64,000 nt of DNA from Iris pallida (GCA_029216955.1 JANAVB010033216.1:8549492-8613491); one strand, 5' to 3'; counted from the stretch's first letter, positions 27,421 to 39,415 are shown. The notes: generated by a model from the sequence alone, not told the origin. Translations and numbers: made by a program.

Positions 27421-29575
27421 TGTCACGCCCCAGAACCAGAATACTGGAGAGCGGGGGCGAACATAGCCAGCTAATCATGAAGCTAGTCGTACAAAATATG
27501 AGGACTAGCAAGAGTTAAGTCATACATGATCAACCCTAGGATTTGTCAATCATGTTTAGAGCCCGTAGGCAGACAGTAAGTAAAAGTGCATCGAGCTAAC
27601 AGGTGCTCGTCGGCTAAACGCCTCAAAAGAATAATTTTACAACAGAGTGAGCGAAACAAAATAGAAAACCCACTCGTAGCCCGGGTTTCTTCTAGTCGCC
27701 ACCATCGGGCTGGAGGTTCGAAAGATCCTCGGGAGCTGCTCCGAAATCTGGCCACACAAAACCAGCTGGGTCAAACCCCAGAAAGAGCAAGTGCCACAAG
27801 GGAGGCCACAAAATAAGAACAAAAGCCTGATTACTAACAAGATGCAATGAGAATTTCCCAGTCCCAAGCCCTGCAGACCATCCAGTTATCCTTCCGCGGG
27901 TTGAGAGTATGGTTGGGTACATCGCCCCGGAGGCGATATACCCTTAGGTGACTTAGAGGGTGCAACACATGACAGTGCGCTGGAAATGTGCTCTACTCGT
28001 CGGCAAGCTACAAGTCCAATTAAGAGCGCCCAGATAACAAGATTGCCTGTGACTGGAAATTCTCCATGAACTATAGTTAGATCTAGTCATTAGCCTAATC
28101 CATGTTCAGTACGAATCCCTGACCGTGGGAAACCAGGGAGTTACGTCCTAGACATGATGCAAGACAAGACAAATGGATTGTACAAGCAAGCAAGCTGGAA
28201 CACCCACGGTGTCAAGTTGATTATACGAGGCAAGTTAGCCGTCGCAACAGCATCAAGATAAATCATGTCAGGGTACTTGTCAGGAGTGCGCCACGACGGG
28301 CCACTATCATGTCAGGTTGGTCATGTCAGGAGTGCACCCCTACGGGTCACTGTCGTGTTATGCTAGTTCCTTGTCATACCAAGCCATGTACAATAGTCAT
28401 TCCAAGCATATTAAGTAAAATCAAGTTCATGACAGAAGGCGTAAGGATATAAAATGGGCGTAAAATATCTAATAAAATATCAATATACAGGGCTATAGAA
28501 AAGCCAAGCTTAAAGAAATAAGACCAAAACTCCAAGAGCCAATGGTTTGTGCAAGGGGTCAGGGTTGGATTGCGCAGGGTGTCAGCTGCGTAGGGTGCCA
28601 AGTGCGCAGGAGCACAAGACGCAGGGGCAGATGGCGCATGGGCCAAGTGCGCAGGAGTGAACTGCGCAGGGGCAGATGGCGCATGGGCCAAGTGCGCAGG
28701 AGTGAACTGCGCAGGGCTGGATTGCGCAGGAGCAGACTGTGCAGGAATGAACTACGCAGGATCGGATTGCGCAGGAATGGTTGGCGCATGGGGCTGAGCG
28801 CATTTCGCCAAGGGGCAAGCAGCGCGGTCGGCGCTGCGCTAAAGAGCGCAGGCCGAGAGGGGGTGCGCAGTCCAGCACTGCGCTAAAGAGCGCAGGCTGC
28901 AGCCTGCCACTCCAGGCCGAGAAGAACACCAAGAACACCAAGAAATCCAAATTTTTCATATCTTTGTCAAATCAAAGCCAAATCTAGATTTTCAAAGGTC
29001 TAACTTGAGTAAAATTGAATTCTCTTCCACATGGAAGCATCAAAATCCCCAAAAACCCAGCCAAAATAGATCAAAACCATATAAATCCGAAAATAGTTAA
29101 AACCTAGATCTAGAACAATGGCAACTCTAAATCACAAAATGTCAAGTTCTAATGTTAATCTCTATGGCCTAATCTAGCTAATGGACAAATAAAAAGTGGT
29201 TCTCATGTGGTGGCAAGGTGCACTTGCCTATGGTGTTGGTGAGTTGTGTAGAGGAAGGAAGAAGAAGAAGATGGAGAAATAAATGAGAGAATAAAGAGGA
29301 GAGAGAAAAGTAGGTGGAGTTTTAATGAGGGTGAGTTGTGTTGTGTTGAGGGTGGAGTGTAGGTTAAAGTGCTCCAATGCATGTTAAACCAAACCAAACC
29401 AAATCAAACCAATTCTCCTTCATAAAATAAACCAAGCCAGGTAAAACCCAATTACGAGAACCAAAATCTGCAAGTCAAGCCAATTACAAGTACATGCCAA
29501 AATTCGAAAAAATAAATACAGGTCTGAAATACATGCAAGTTTGACAAGGTACGTATTCAGAATATGGGTATTACA
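27421..29575. mobile_element. Solo gypsy LTR (2,155 bp)
   Basis: It starts TGTCACGCCCCAGAACC and ends GGGTATTACA, TG...CA ends of the gypsy type. The flanks TGCAC (27416-27420) and TACAC (29576-29580) form a 5-bp target duplication with one mismatch. No internal region or second LTR is present, so it is the product of LTR-LTR recombination. Its middle (28550-28900) is a GC-rich array of GCGCA words. Open frames over that array are repeat artefacts. Confidence 0.8.
28559..28906. repeat. GCGCA-rich array with 45-bp tandem repeat
   Basis: A 45-bp unit is present twice without change (28621-28665 and 28666-28710), and GCGCAGG/GCGCATG words recur every 10-20 bp. Two hairpin-like words TGCGCTAAAGAGCGCA occur near 28835 and 28879. 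It lies inside the solo LTR. Confidence 0.9.
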
Positions 29576-31862
29576 TACACTAAAGACGTACCTAGTCTTC
29601 AAAGGCATAATGTGGTCTGTTGGCTAAGCCGTGGTACTGTGTTTCCTCAATTGCATAGCTCCTTGCCTCTAGAAGCAAATCATTCTTCCTAGTTTTTGAA
29701 CAAAACATCTATATAGTGAAGTAGTTTATGAAACAACCGTTAATAAAAGAATTTAACAAAATTTCAACTAACATATAAACAAGAAATCTCCTATCTTGGT
29801 GATAGTAGCAGAGATGGTCTAGAGTAAAAAGGTAAAAGAAGAGCAAAAGTTAGTACATTTATAAATTAAAGGTTATCTAAACAAAACATGTAAAGATACT
29901 AAATTAAACAATAGATTGATAAAAAAAGAATTATATAATTGATTTTGAAGGAGAAGACATGGTTTGGTGGAAAAAAAAGACTTGGACTGAGACCTGGCGA
30001 ACTGATATTGAAGGAGAAGACATGGATTGATGCTCCTCTATAAGTGATGACATGATTTAGATAAAAAAATATTCTGATGGACAATATTGTTCTGATTGTC
30101 CAGCAAAGACAAAATAATCGAGGGGACATAGCAAGAGTATAAATACATAGCTTTTTATGGTATAACAAACATGGATCAGTTCACATTGTTTGTGCATAAA
30201 AGACAATATTGTTTATTCATAATTTAAAATAATACATAATATCATATGCTCCTTCATTCATCCTTACTGCTAATCAGTAGGCGTAAAAGCAGCTAGTTAA
30301 GCACATACACACATTATGGCTCTGCCTATTTAGACATGTGCCAGTTATAACAGACATAACAAGTCTACTATGTTATAACAAACATAACAAGTCTACTAGG
30401 TTCTTGCTTGTTAGATTCAAAATAGTACGCAAGTACTCATGGCACATGGCTAGGTATCCATAAAGACCTGTAAAAGATGTGTTTATTGCCACCATATCCC
30501 TTGGAATTGCTTTCTTAGACTAACCCTCAGGTGGATTAGGTTGGTATCCATCGTTGTAATAGTTCTTTCTTGTGGTATCTTCTTTCTCCACCACCTAAAG
30601 CCAACAAACGTTAAAGGAGGGCACACATGAGTCTTGTGTAATATATATTATGTTTTTAATTACCGATTCAAATATCAACAATCCATTTTCAGCTATATAG
30701 CCTATATTAAAGATTCAAGTTGAACATTAACTTGATACATCATTTTGCATGGAAAATATTTATTTGTCTATGATTTCTCATGCTAATGCATCATTTGTGT
30801 TGCTGGTTTTTGTTAGATGCATTAGTGCTCATATGTCAAGAAGGGACATGAAAGAAAGGATAGCCAAGTACAGTAGGACTGCTCATTTGATTGCCTTGGT
30901 GAGAGACCAAGGGTCAGGCAAATTGATGACCGAGCACTGAGGAGGAGGGCTGAGGCAGGTGCTGAGGATACTAGTCGCCACATGAGCTGCTGAAGTTGGT
31001 ACCCACATGAGCGACGGTCAGAGACTTCGTATATATTTGTCTCCGCCTCCACTAAATTTGTCTCCAAAAATACTTCATCATAATATCAAAATGCACTCTG
31101 TATAGTATATAGACTTGTCTAATTATTTTTCCTAGTCAAACCTATGTGTCATGCATGCTACCGTTATAGCTATGAGCCTATGAGCCAACAGGGACTTGGA
31201 AAAGCCATTTTTTTATATATAACTCTATATTTTGTAGAAATGTATATAACTGCATATTAAACATGTAGAACAAACGTTACTGAACTTGCAAATATTTTTA
31301 GCTTCCTCAACTCTACTCAAGTTCGAACCTGGATGGGAATGTATTATACTTTACATTTAATAAATGTTGAAAGTTGGAGCCAGTGAGTCCGATAGGCATG
31401 TAATACAACATGTATAGTACAAATTCCAAAAGTATAAGTTGGATATTTCAAAAAAAATGCTATTAGTATATGGCACATTCAAATGATGCAAAGCATTAGT
31501 TGGCATTAACGACTAAGTTGTTCCTTATTGATAAAAATTTGAATATTGCAATATTATTGTTTTATGCAAATTGAATCTGCCGTTAGGCATTCGGCCAAGT
31601 TCTAACGACCGACTTTCTACTAAACTAATAAATTAGGTTCAACGAATAAGTTATGAATCAAATGATAAAACTTAAATTAAATTTATCAAATTAGGGATAA
31701 GAGTATACATCTTGAATTTTGAAATAAGGTTATGTGTGAAACAGCACTTCTTGGTGATAAAATTCTAATCCATTGCCATGCTACGTACATAATACGAGAT
31801 TGAGACAATAATTAGACATCCAAAAATACACAACAAATTTACTCTGATACCAATTGAATTAA
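29576..31862. other. Unassigned DNA inside copia B
   Basis: This should hold the gag N-terminus and leader of copia B but none can be read, so it probably belongs to the CACTA insertion or other decayed elements. No conserved protein motif or RNA gene was found. The segment 30780-30980 keeps a short open frame of unknown nature. Confidence 0.4.
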
Positions 31863-31869
31863 CGTATTA

Positions 31870-31880
31870 CTCTGATACCA
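31870..31880 (-). other. Primer-binding site of copia B, with a second copy
   Basis: CTCTGATACCA is the complement of TGGTATCAGAG and lies two bases from the LTR start at 31883. A second copy in the same context is at 31842-31852, 28 bp farther inside. Confidence 0.8.
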
Positions 31881-31882
31881 AT

Positions 31883-32668
31883 TGAAATAACGTGTAGGCA
31901 ACTCTAGATGGGGGGTGGATAGAGTTTGTGTCGATAATCACCAAATAAAAATCAACTCTATATTACCTCCACAAACAACTATCAAGATAGTAAATAAATC
32001 AGAGAGAAATACGGAAGTAAATAAAGATCAAGAGAGCATACGCAAATACAGCGATATAACCTGGTTTCTCTCGTGGAGGACTAGTCCAAGCCTGAGAACT
32101 CTAGCTCAGGATTGAAATCCACTATTTGTGAAATAGTGTACAACTACGTGCCTTTACTCAGAAGAGCACGCCAACTTTTTATAGATTTGTAGGTGGCAAA
32201 ACTTAGAATTGTCCAAGTACCTTTTCTTTCACTCTTGCACACAACTTCTAGCTGATATCGCACTGTGCACCTTGGGCTAAGGAGGGTTGTGGCTTAGGAG
32301 ATATGGAAGAATAAGGCTTAGAGTAATAGAGCTCAGAATGCTTGAATATTTGAAGGTGAGAGATGATTTGAAATAAGAGAATTCAAGCTCTATTTATACT
32401 ACTCTGGGGAGGCAGAGTTTGGCCCGAATTCTGCCCCAAGAATTTAAATTTTTGAATGTTGGACAGCTTCTACCAAGCATGCCCTAAAAATCAGGGTGCT
32501 AAAAATCAGGAGGCAGAGTTCGGCCCGAACTCTGCCTTAACAGAGTTCGGCCCGACCTCTGTCTTCCTTTGGACAGAAGCTCTCAATGGGCTATGGTAGT
32601 TTGGTTTGGTTCAGGAATTGGTCTGTTGGTATGGTAGAGCTTGGAGAGATATATCTAGGGGTTGAGAT
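31883..32668 (-). mobile_element. Copia B 5' LTR, first part
   Basis: The LTR starts TGAAATAACGTGTAGGCAA next to the primer site. It contains a minus-strand TATA box (32391-32398). On the upstream side lie GGCAGAGTTCGG / CCGAACTCTGCC inverted motifs at about 32406-32575. It is split after 32668 by copia E and resumes at 42279, with GAGAT duplicated. Total LTR length is about 1,365 bp. Confidence 0.75.
32391..32398 (-). promoter_or_regulatory. TATA box of copia B LTR
   Basis: TATAAATA on the minus strand lies about 510 bp from the LTR's internal edge. It would drive leftward transcription of copia B. Confidence 0.65.
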
Positions 32669-33732
32669 TGTTGGCCCATTGGTCATATGTTCAAACTGAT
32701 TTTAATAATTGATCAAACTCTGTCTCGATATATGGAATAGTCAGGATATCTCGGACTCTTGGACATGATCAAGAACAGCTATCTACACAGTTCAAGACCG
32801 AAGCGATGTTTGCCTGTTCGAGTCTGTATTTCTTTGAGCAATTTATTTTTCATTTTATTTGAGTATAGGAATACTTTGTACACCGAGTCGTACTGGCAAA
32901 TAGGCTATTCCAAAATGATTTCAAAATGTTTTTAAAATGTCCTTAGTTTTAAAAAACATTCGTATTTACAAAAGCTCCAAAAAGGTTTTCAAAATTCTCT
33001 AAAAATTAATTTTAAAAACCCTAACCTAACCCTGACAGAACTCGGCCAGAGTTCGGTTAGTGGCCGTTTTGTTTTTGAATTCCTTGGAACTTGGTCCTCC
33101 TGCAGTTGCGGATTTAACCGAGATTTTCTCATCGAATTCTGCCCGAATTCTGCCCGAATTCTGCCCGAATTCTGCCAGAATTCTGTCTTTGGAACTCCTA
33201 TAAATATAGAAGGATTTCGATCATTTTAACTCACTCATTCACTTTTAATCTTCTCTCTACTTAAAGCTTTCAGTCTTCCAAAGAGTTTTTTTCGAGCTTT
33301 AATTTTTAGATCCCAAGCCAGTTACAATCCTCTTGTCGATTTGCCAGTACGGTGCGGTCTAGAAGTTTCAGAATAATTGTAATCATAAGGCTTAATAGAA
33401 GATTCAACTCTTTACAATTGAAGTTGGACGAGTTCTTTGTATCAAAGCTCGCGTTGTAGAAGTTGTAAGGACTTCGTAAGAAAACTTGCAGTTTTGCCAA
33501 TAGTGAATTCAACTGGTAGCAAGAGTTCTACCGACTGGACTAGTCCGCAACAGAGGGAAACCAGTATACATCGCTGTCTTTGCGTTTGCTTTCTTATCTT
33601 TGCCTTTACATTATTTAGTTGTGATTATTATTATGTGATCTTGCTGCTAACATTTTTTAATTAGCATTATTCCGCTGCCAACTCTATTCATCTCCCTTCT
33701 AGAGTATTCTGCTTTACGATTTTGTTCCTACA
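32669..33732 (+). repeat. Copia E 5' LTR
   Basis: It runs from TGTTGGCCCATTGG to GTTCCTACA. It holds a short telomere-like CCCTAACCTAACCCT at about 33020. At 33040-33186 lies a cluster of CAGAACTCGGCC, CAGAGTTCGG and five tandem 11-bp CGAATTCTGCC units. The cluster ends 13 bp before the TATA box at 33199. Confidence 0.95.
33199..33206 (+). promoter_or_regulatory. TATA box of copia E 5' LTR
   Basis: TATAAATA, about 530 bp before the LTR end. The 3' LTR has the same box at 41741-41748. Confidence 0.7.
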
Positions 33733-33734
33733 AT

Positions 33735-33746
33735 TGGTATCAGAGC
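33735..33746 (+). other. Primer-binding site of copia E
   Basis: TGGTATCAGAGC starts two bases after the 5' LTR. A second copy (TTGGTATCAGAGTGG) lies about 60 bp downstream, preceded by a repeat of the CCTACAA that ends the LTR. Confidence 0.9.
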
Positions 33747-33887
33747 AGGTTCTCCATCTAGAGGTATTATATTCTGATCCCAATTGCTCCTACAATTGGT
33801 ATCAGAGTGGGTGTTACAGGTAAAGCTAGGTAACATTACAATTATTTATTCATTTAACTAATTGTTATATAGATCACAGCACAACAC

Positions 33888-35753
33888 ATGGTAACTGTGA
33901 AATTCACAAGTGAAGGCCAGGCCACAAACAGACCTCCATTGTTTGATGGTACGAATTATACCTATTGGAAAACACGGATGAGTTTCTTCTTGAAATCACT
34001 TGACTTTGATTTATGGTCTATTGTTATTGATGGCTATCAAAAGCCACCTCGTATAAATGTTGATGGAGTTTTAATTGAAAAACCCCATAACAGATATACA
34101 GAGGAAGAAAAGAAAAAGGCCAGTCTTGATGCACGTGCTATTAACGCTTTATTTTGTGCTTTAGACAAAACTGAATTTAACATGGTGTCTAACTGCACAA
34201 CTGCTAATGAAGTGTGGAAGCTTCTTGAAGTCACACATGAAGGTATGACTCAAGTCAAAGAATCAAAAGTCAGCAGACTTACTCAAGAGTATGAGGTATT
34301 CAAGATGAAGCCCAGTGAAACAGTTACTCAGATGTTCGAAAGATTCTTGGATATTGTAAATCCTTTGTCCTTCCTAGGTAAAGATTACAGTAACCATGAA
34401 AAGATTCGCAAACTCCTGCGAGCACTTACCAAGAACTGGATTCCAAAGGCTACTGCAATTATTGAAGGGAACGACCTCACAACTATGTCCCTCGAAGTAC
34501 TCATGGGTAAGCTACTCACTCATGAACTGGAGCTACAAGATTTTGAAGAGCCTGCACCAAAGGAGAAGACGATCGCTTTCAAGGCTCAGCACAGAAAAGC
34601 TGCTGAAGGTGATTCAGACAGTAGTGAATCTGATGCTGAAGATCAAGCACTTCTAGCAAGGAAATTCAAAATATTTATGAGATATGAGAAGAAAGCCAAA
34701 GAAAACAATAGCAGCAACAACTGGTATCAAGATGATGCTGTCTGCTATGGCTACAAGAAGAAGGAACACATGAAGAAGGATTGTCCTACAAACTCATCAT
34801 CAAGCAAGAAGAGCAACAGGTATGAGAAAGGGAACCTGAAGAGATCAACATCTCGGAGATATGCCAACACCAGCATATGGCATGAAAGTGAAGCCAGCGA
34901 CTCAGAACATGAACAATCAGAAGACGCTACAAATGTATGCTTTATGGCATCCAATCAGGTACTCTCTGAACCTGTAGTTGATACATATGATGACTTCACC
35001 TTTGAGCAATTAGGAGATGCCTTCAGTGAACTGATAAGTGATTACAGAAAACTGCGTAGCAAATATCAGACCTCTAAGAAGGTACTCAAAGAGTACAAAG
35101 GTGAAATAGAAAGACTTACCGACCAACTAGCTGAGGTTAGAAATAATGTTAGTGAGTATGGTGAGCTTTCATCTGTCAAGCTCTTATTACACGAGACTAC
35201 CAAGTCATCTGAAGAGAAAGACAAGGTTATTGACCAACTGAAAGAAAAACTTTCTAAAGAGAAGAAAAGTCTTCAATGTGCACAAGTCAAAATGGAAGCA
35301 CTCACTTCTAACTATACTAAGTTGTATGACACTTCCAAAAGATTGAAAATTAGGTTAGGAAAATATCCTGAGACTGCTGCTTCCTACCCTAACACGTGTC
35401 ACTTACCGAATAATCGGAACATTCCCAAACCAAACACTGCCAGACCTAACCATATCAAACCTCTACCCCAAAAGGTTAAGCCCAAACAGGATTATAGGTA
35501 TGCTTTCTTCTATACTAGAAAACCTAAACCTACCAACCATGCATATCACTCAGCTTTCAATACTAAACATGCACAATATCATTATTGTGGCCACACTGGT
35601 CATATTTCTCCTGCATGTAGAATCAGAAAGCTTGTTGATTTAAATATTTATGCATGGATACCAAAAGCTAACATTTCAGGACCCTACAAGAAATGGGTAC
35701 CAAAAGTTTCATCTACAAACTATTTTGTAGGTGGAACACCTTTCACATGCTAA
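33888..35753 (+). CDS. Copia E gag (621 aa, SIRE-type)
   Basis: The N-terminal UBN2-like domain (RPPLFDGTNYTYWKTRMSFF, residues about 14-35) leads to the capsid region through residue 220. A first knuckle begins CYGYKKKEHMKKDC at 34743 and a second begins YHYCGHTGHISPAC at 35577. Between them lies an acidic coiled-coil stretch (about residues 370-490). Each knuckle has Tyr where the family has Cys. The C-terminus carries the WIPKAN/WVPK motifs. Gag is otherwise open for its full length and stops at 35751-35753. Pol continues in another frame. Confidence 0.9.
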   Translation: MVTVKFTSEGQATNRPPLFDGTNYTYWKTRMSFFLKSLDFDLWSIVIDGYQKPPRINVDGVLIEKPHNRYTEEEKKKASLDARAINALFCALDKTEFNMVSNCTTANEVWKLLEVTHEGMTQVKESKVSRLTQEYEVFKMKPSETVTQMFERFLDIVNPLSFLGKDYSNHEKIRKLLRALTKNWIPKATAIIEGNDLTTMSLEVLMGKLLTHELELQDFEEPAPKEKTIAFKAQHRKAAEGDSDSSESDAEDQALLARKFKIFMRYEKKAKENNSSNNWYQDDAVCYGYKKKEHMKKDCPTNSSSSKKSNRYEKGNLKRSTSRRYANTSIWHESEASDSEHEQSEDATNVCFMASNQVLSEPVVDTYDDFTFEQLGDAFSELISDYRKLRSKYQTSKKVLKEYKGEIERLTDQLAEVRNNVSEYGELSSVKLLLHETTKSSEEKDKVIDQLKEKLSKEKKSLQCAQVKMEALTSNYTKLYDTSKRLKIRLGKYPETAASYPNTCHLPNNRNIPKPNTARPNHIKPLPQKVKPKQDYRYAFFYTRKPKPTNHAYHSAFNTKHAQYHYCGHTGHISPACRIRKLVDLNIYAWIPKANISGPYKKWVPKVSSTNYFVGGTPFTC

Positions 35754-38700
35754 AAGCAAATGGATTCTCGGCAGCGGTTGTTCACGGCATATGACCGATG
35801 ACGCTACATTATTTGCAACACTGTCGAAGAAGAAGAAGGAAGGTTATGTCTCCTTCGGTAATAACTTGAAAGGGTATATCATTGGTATCGGTGATGTTGG
35901 TAAGTCTCCCTATCCTGTGATTAAGGATGTCTGTCTGGTTACCGAGTTAAAATATAATCTACTCAGCATAAGTCATCTAGCTGATCATGGTTATGGCATC
36001 AACTTTGGCAAAGACAAATGTACTATAGTTGATAGCTCAACTGGTAGTACTATCTTTGAAGGTATCAGGGAAGACAACATATATGTTTTCTATTTGTTGG
36101 AAGAAACTAACATTTCAGGTAGATGCTTAATGGCTAAAAGTGATGAGAGTCATCTGTGGCATATGAGACTCGGTCACGCAAATATGGACACAATCTCAAG
36201 ATTATCCACAAAGAAGCTAGTACGCGATTTACCGGACATAACATTCAAGAAGGATTCGGTATGCAGCCAATGTGAAAAGAACAAAGCTACCAGATCCACA
36301 TTCAAGTCAGTAAACGCAGTATGTACTACTAGACCTCTAGAATTGCTACATATGGACTTATTTGGTCCTAGCAGAGTTGCTAGCCTCGGAGGTAAGTTAT
36401 ATGCTTTTGTAATTGTAGATGATTACTCTAGATATACGTGGGTATACTTCTTGACACGCAAGAATGATGCATTATTCGAATTTGTTACCTTTTATTAGAA
36501 AGTACAGAATGAAAAAGGTTACATGATCACTCGTATTAAAAGTAATCATGGTAGCGAATTCGAGAATGCAGAGTTTGAGCAATTTTGTGACACACACGGT
36601 TTTGTACACGAGTTCTCCTGCCCTAGGACTCCACAACAAAATGGAGTTGTGGAACGTAAGAACAGAACTCTATCCGAAATAGCCAGAGTAATATTAAACC
36701 AGTTTAGTCTACCCAAATATTTCTGGGCTGAAGCTGTCAATACAGCTTGTTTTGTTCTCAATAGAGTTCTAATTCGACCCAAATCGAAGAAGACTCCATT
36801 TGAGTTATGGTTTGATAGAATTCCATCAGTTTCATATTTTAGAATATTTGGTTGTAAATGCTTTATTCTTAATACAAAAGACAATTTAGGAAAGTTTGAC
36901 GAAAAGGTCGATGAAGGTATATTTTTAGGTTATGCGGCCAAGAGTAAAGGATACAGAGTCTTCAACAAACGAACTATGATCATCGAAGAATCAATCAACG
37001 TCACCTTTGATGAATTGAATCAAATAACTATCGATGACAATGACGAAGATCTAACTGTACCAAGCTCAATACCAGCTGATTCTCAACCAAGCTCAGCACT
37101 AGTTGATCCTCCTAGAGAAGATCCAGGAACCAGCTACCTTCAGAGTCTACCGAAAAGATTAAAATTTATGGCTGATCATCCAAAGGATTTGGTAATTGGT
37201 GATATTACCAAAGGTGTAAGTACTCGTACATCCAGTAGAGATATTGTTTCTAGTGTTGCATTCATTTTACAGCTAGAACCCAAAACTATTGATAAAGCAT
37301 GTAGTGATAATTTTTGGATAGATGTTATGCAAGAGGAATTAAACCAATTTGAACGGAATCAAGTTTGGGAACTTGTTTCCAAGCTTATTGATCATCCGGT
37401 CATTGGCACCCGTCGGGTATTCCGAAATAAACTTAATGAGAATGGTTTAGTGACTAGTAATAAGGCTCGACTCGTAGCTCAAAGATACAACCAAGAAGAA
37501 GGTATCGACTACGATGAGACTTATGCCCCAGTTGCGAGATTAGAATCCATTCGCATGTTATGTGCATTTGCATGTTTTCATAATTTCAAATTATTTCAAA
37601 TGGATGTCAAGAGTGCATTTTTAAATAATTTTATAAAAGAAGAAGTTTTTGTAGCACAACCTCCAGTTTTCACAGATTTTAAAAACCCTGATCATGTTTT
37701 CAAGTTGAAGAAAGCTTTATACAGTTTAAAACAAGCCCCTCGTGCTTGGTATGATCGTCTAAGCTCTTTTCTACTTGACAACGATTTCTTAAAAGGCAAG
37801 GTTGACACTACACTTTTTATTAAGTCTTTTAATGGCAAGCTTCTCTTAATACAAGTCTGTGTTGATGATATTATATTTGGATCTACTGATGAATCTCTGT
37901 GTCAAGAATTTTTTAAGTGTATGCAGAATGAGTTTGAGATGAGCACGATGGGAGAGCTAAAATTCTTTCTCAGACTGCAAATCAAACAAACTGACAATGG
38001 GATATTCATAAATCAAGCCAAGTACACAAAAGATTTGCTAAAGAAGTTTGATCTGGATAATGTCAAACCTATTGGCACTCCGATGGCAACTTCAACAAAG
38101 CTTGATATTGATGAACAAGGCAAGTCGGTCGACACACGTAAGTATCGAGGTATGATCGGTAGTTTACTTTATTTAACTGCTAGTCGTCCAGATATTATGT
38201 TTAATGTTTGCATGTGTGCACGTTTTCAAGCTAATCCAAAGGAATCACATCTGTGTGCAGTTAAGCGTATCTTTCGATACCTTAAGGGCACTTCTTCTGC
38301 TGGCTTATGGTATCCCAAAACTAAGTCCTTTGACCTTATTGGTTACTCGGATGCAGATTTTGCTGGATACAAAGTTGATAGAAAAAGTACCAGCGGCACA
38401 TATCATTTCTTAGGCAAGGCTTTAGTCTCATGGTTTAGTAAAAAGCAAAATTCTGTAGCCCTATCAACAACAGAGGCTGAGTATATCGCCGCAGGACGTT
38501 GTTGTGCTCAGATTTTGTGGATGAAACAAACCTTGGAAGACTATGATTTATTTTACACATACATTCCCATTTTTTGTGACAACACGAGCACTATTAATTT
38601 GACTAAGAATCCAGTATGTCACTCTCATACTAAACATATAGAGATTCGACATCATTTTCTTAGAGATCGTCATCAAAATGGAGATATTGACCTTGTGTAC

Positions 38701-38811
38701 ATAGACACTGAGAATCAATTAGCTAACATCTTCACAAAACCTCTAGCAGAAGATCGTTTCAATTATTTACGTCGAAAATTAGGAATTTTGGACGTCAATA
38801 ATGTTAATTAA
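35731..38811 (+). pseudogene. Copia E pol: protease, integrase, RT, RNase H (inactive)
   Basis: Protease reads WILGSGCSRHMT: the catalytic Asp is Gly (35770-35772). Integrase has the H-H-C-C finger (HLWHMRLGHAN...CSQCEKNK) and MDLFGP. An in-frame TAG follows at 36496-36498, and then KSNHGSEF, where the second catalytic Asp is Asn (36544-36546). The Glu region QQNGVVERKNR is intact. RT shows KSAFLNN, LYSLKQAPRAWYDRL and VCVDDIIFG, so the usual Tyr before VDD is Cys. RNase H (YSDADFAG, TTEAEY) runs to the end. The frame differs from gag by one base. The element cannot move by itself. Confidence 0.95.
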
Positions 38812-39415
38812 TTTTGTTTTATGATTTTATTTCAATACGCAAAAATTGTGTTAGAGACAAGCCAATAAAGAGTCTATCTGTCACGACAACTACGGTTGAA
38901 GTGAAGCGGTACTTAACAGTTCCCCGGTGAACCTCCGCCAGCTGGGACAGTACTCCTACAGCTAATCTGAGACAGTCGCTGTGTAACGATATTTAATCTA
39001 TAAAATAATATTAATTATATTAATTGAATGTTAAAATTACTAATCTTTGAATTAAATCTTTGAAATGAGTCAATGAAAAAGAAAGTGTTCCAAACCAACC
39101 CCAGGCGAATTCGGCCAGAATTCGGACCGAATTCGGCCCGAGTTCGGTTAGTAGTATCTGGTTGTATAACCAGAACCCGAGAGCCTTTCTTCTTCATTGC
39201 TTTCAAACACCACCATCACAGCAACAGCAGCCGCGCGAGAGCCCTCAAACCCTAGTTCTTCACCACTTCGTTTCTCCCAATCTACGTGGTAAAATCCATC
39301 CAAATTTTGGATTCATGCGGAGATCGTTGTCCTCTACAACATACTTGAATCTCGAGAGGTATAACTCCGTATTTCTCCTTCTTTCTATTTTGTGCATATT
39401 TACTTTATTTGCACA
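38812..39415 (+). other. Leader-like region before the third ORF
   Basis: At 39100-39152 there are four GAATTCGGCC/GAGTTCGG units, including GAGTTCGGTTAGT, which is identical to the LTR motif at 33049-33061. A TATA-like TGTATAACC follows at 39163. A telo-box-like AAACCCTAG is at 39247. The region up to the ATG resembles a C-rich plant 5' leader. This suggests, but does not prove, an internal promoter for the third ORF. Confidence 0.5.

Noticed and set aside
28374..28959. Several overlapping ORFs on both strands
   Set aside because: All cross the GCGCA repeat array of the solo LTR and show repeat-derived peptides only.
25927..31880. Treating the whole interval as one CACTA element
   Set aside because: No matching right terminus or transposase was found and a solo LTR interrupts the stretch.
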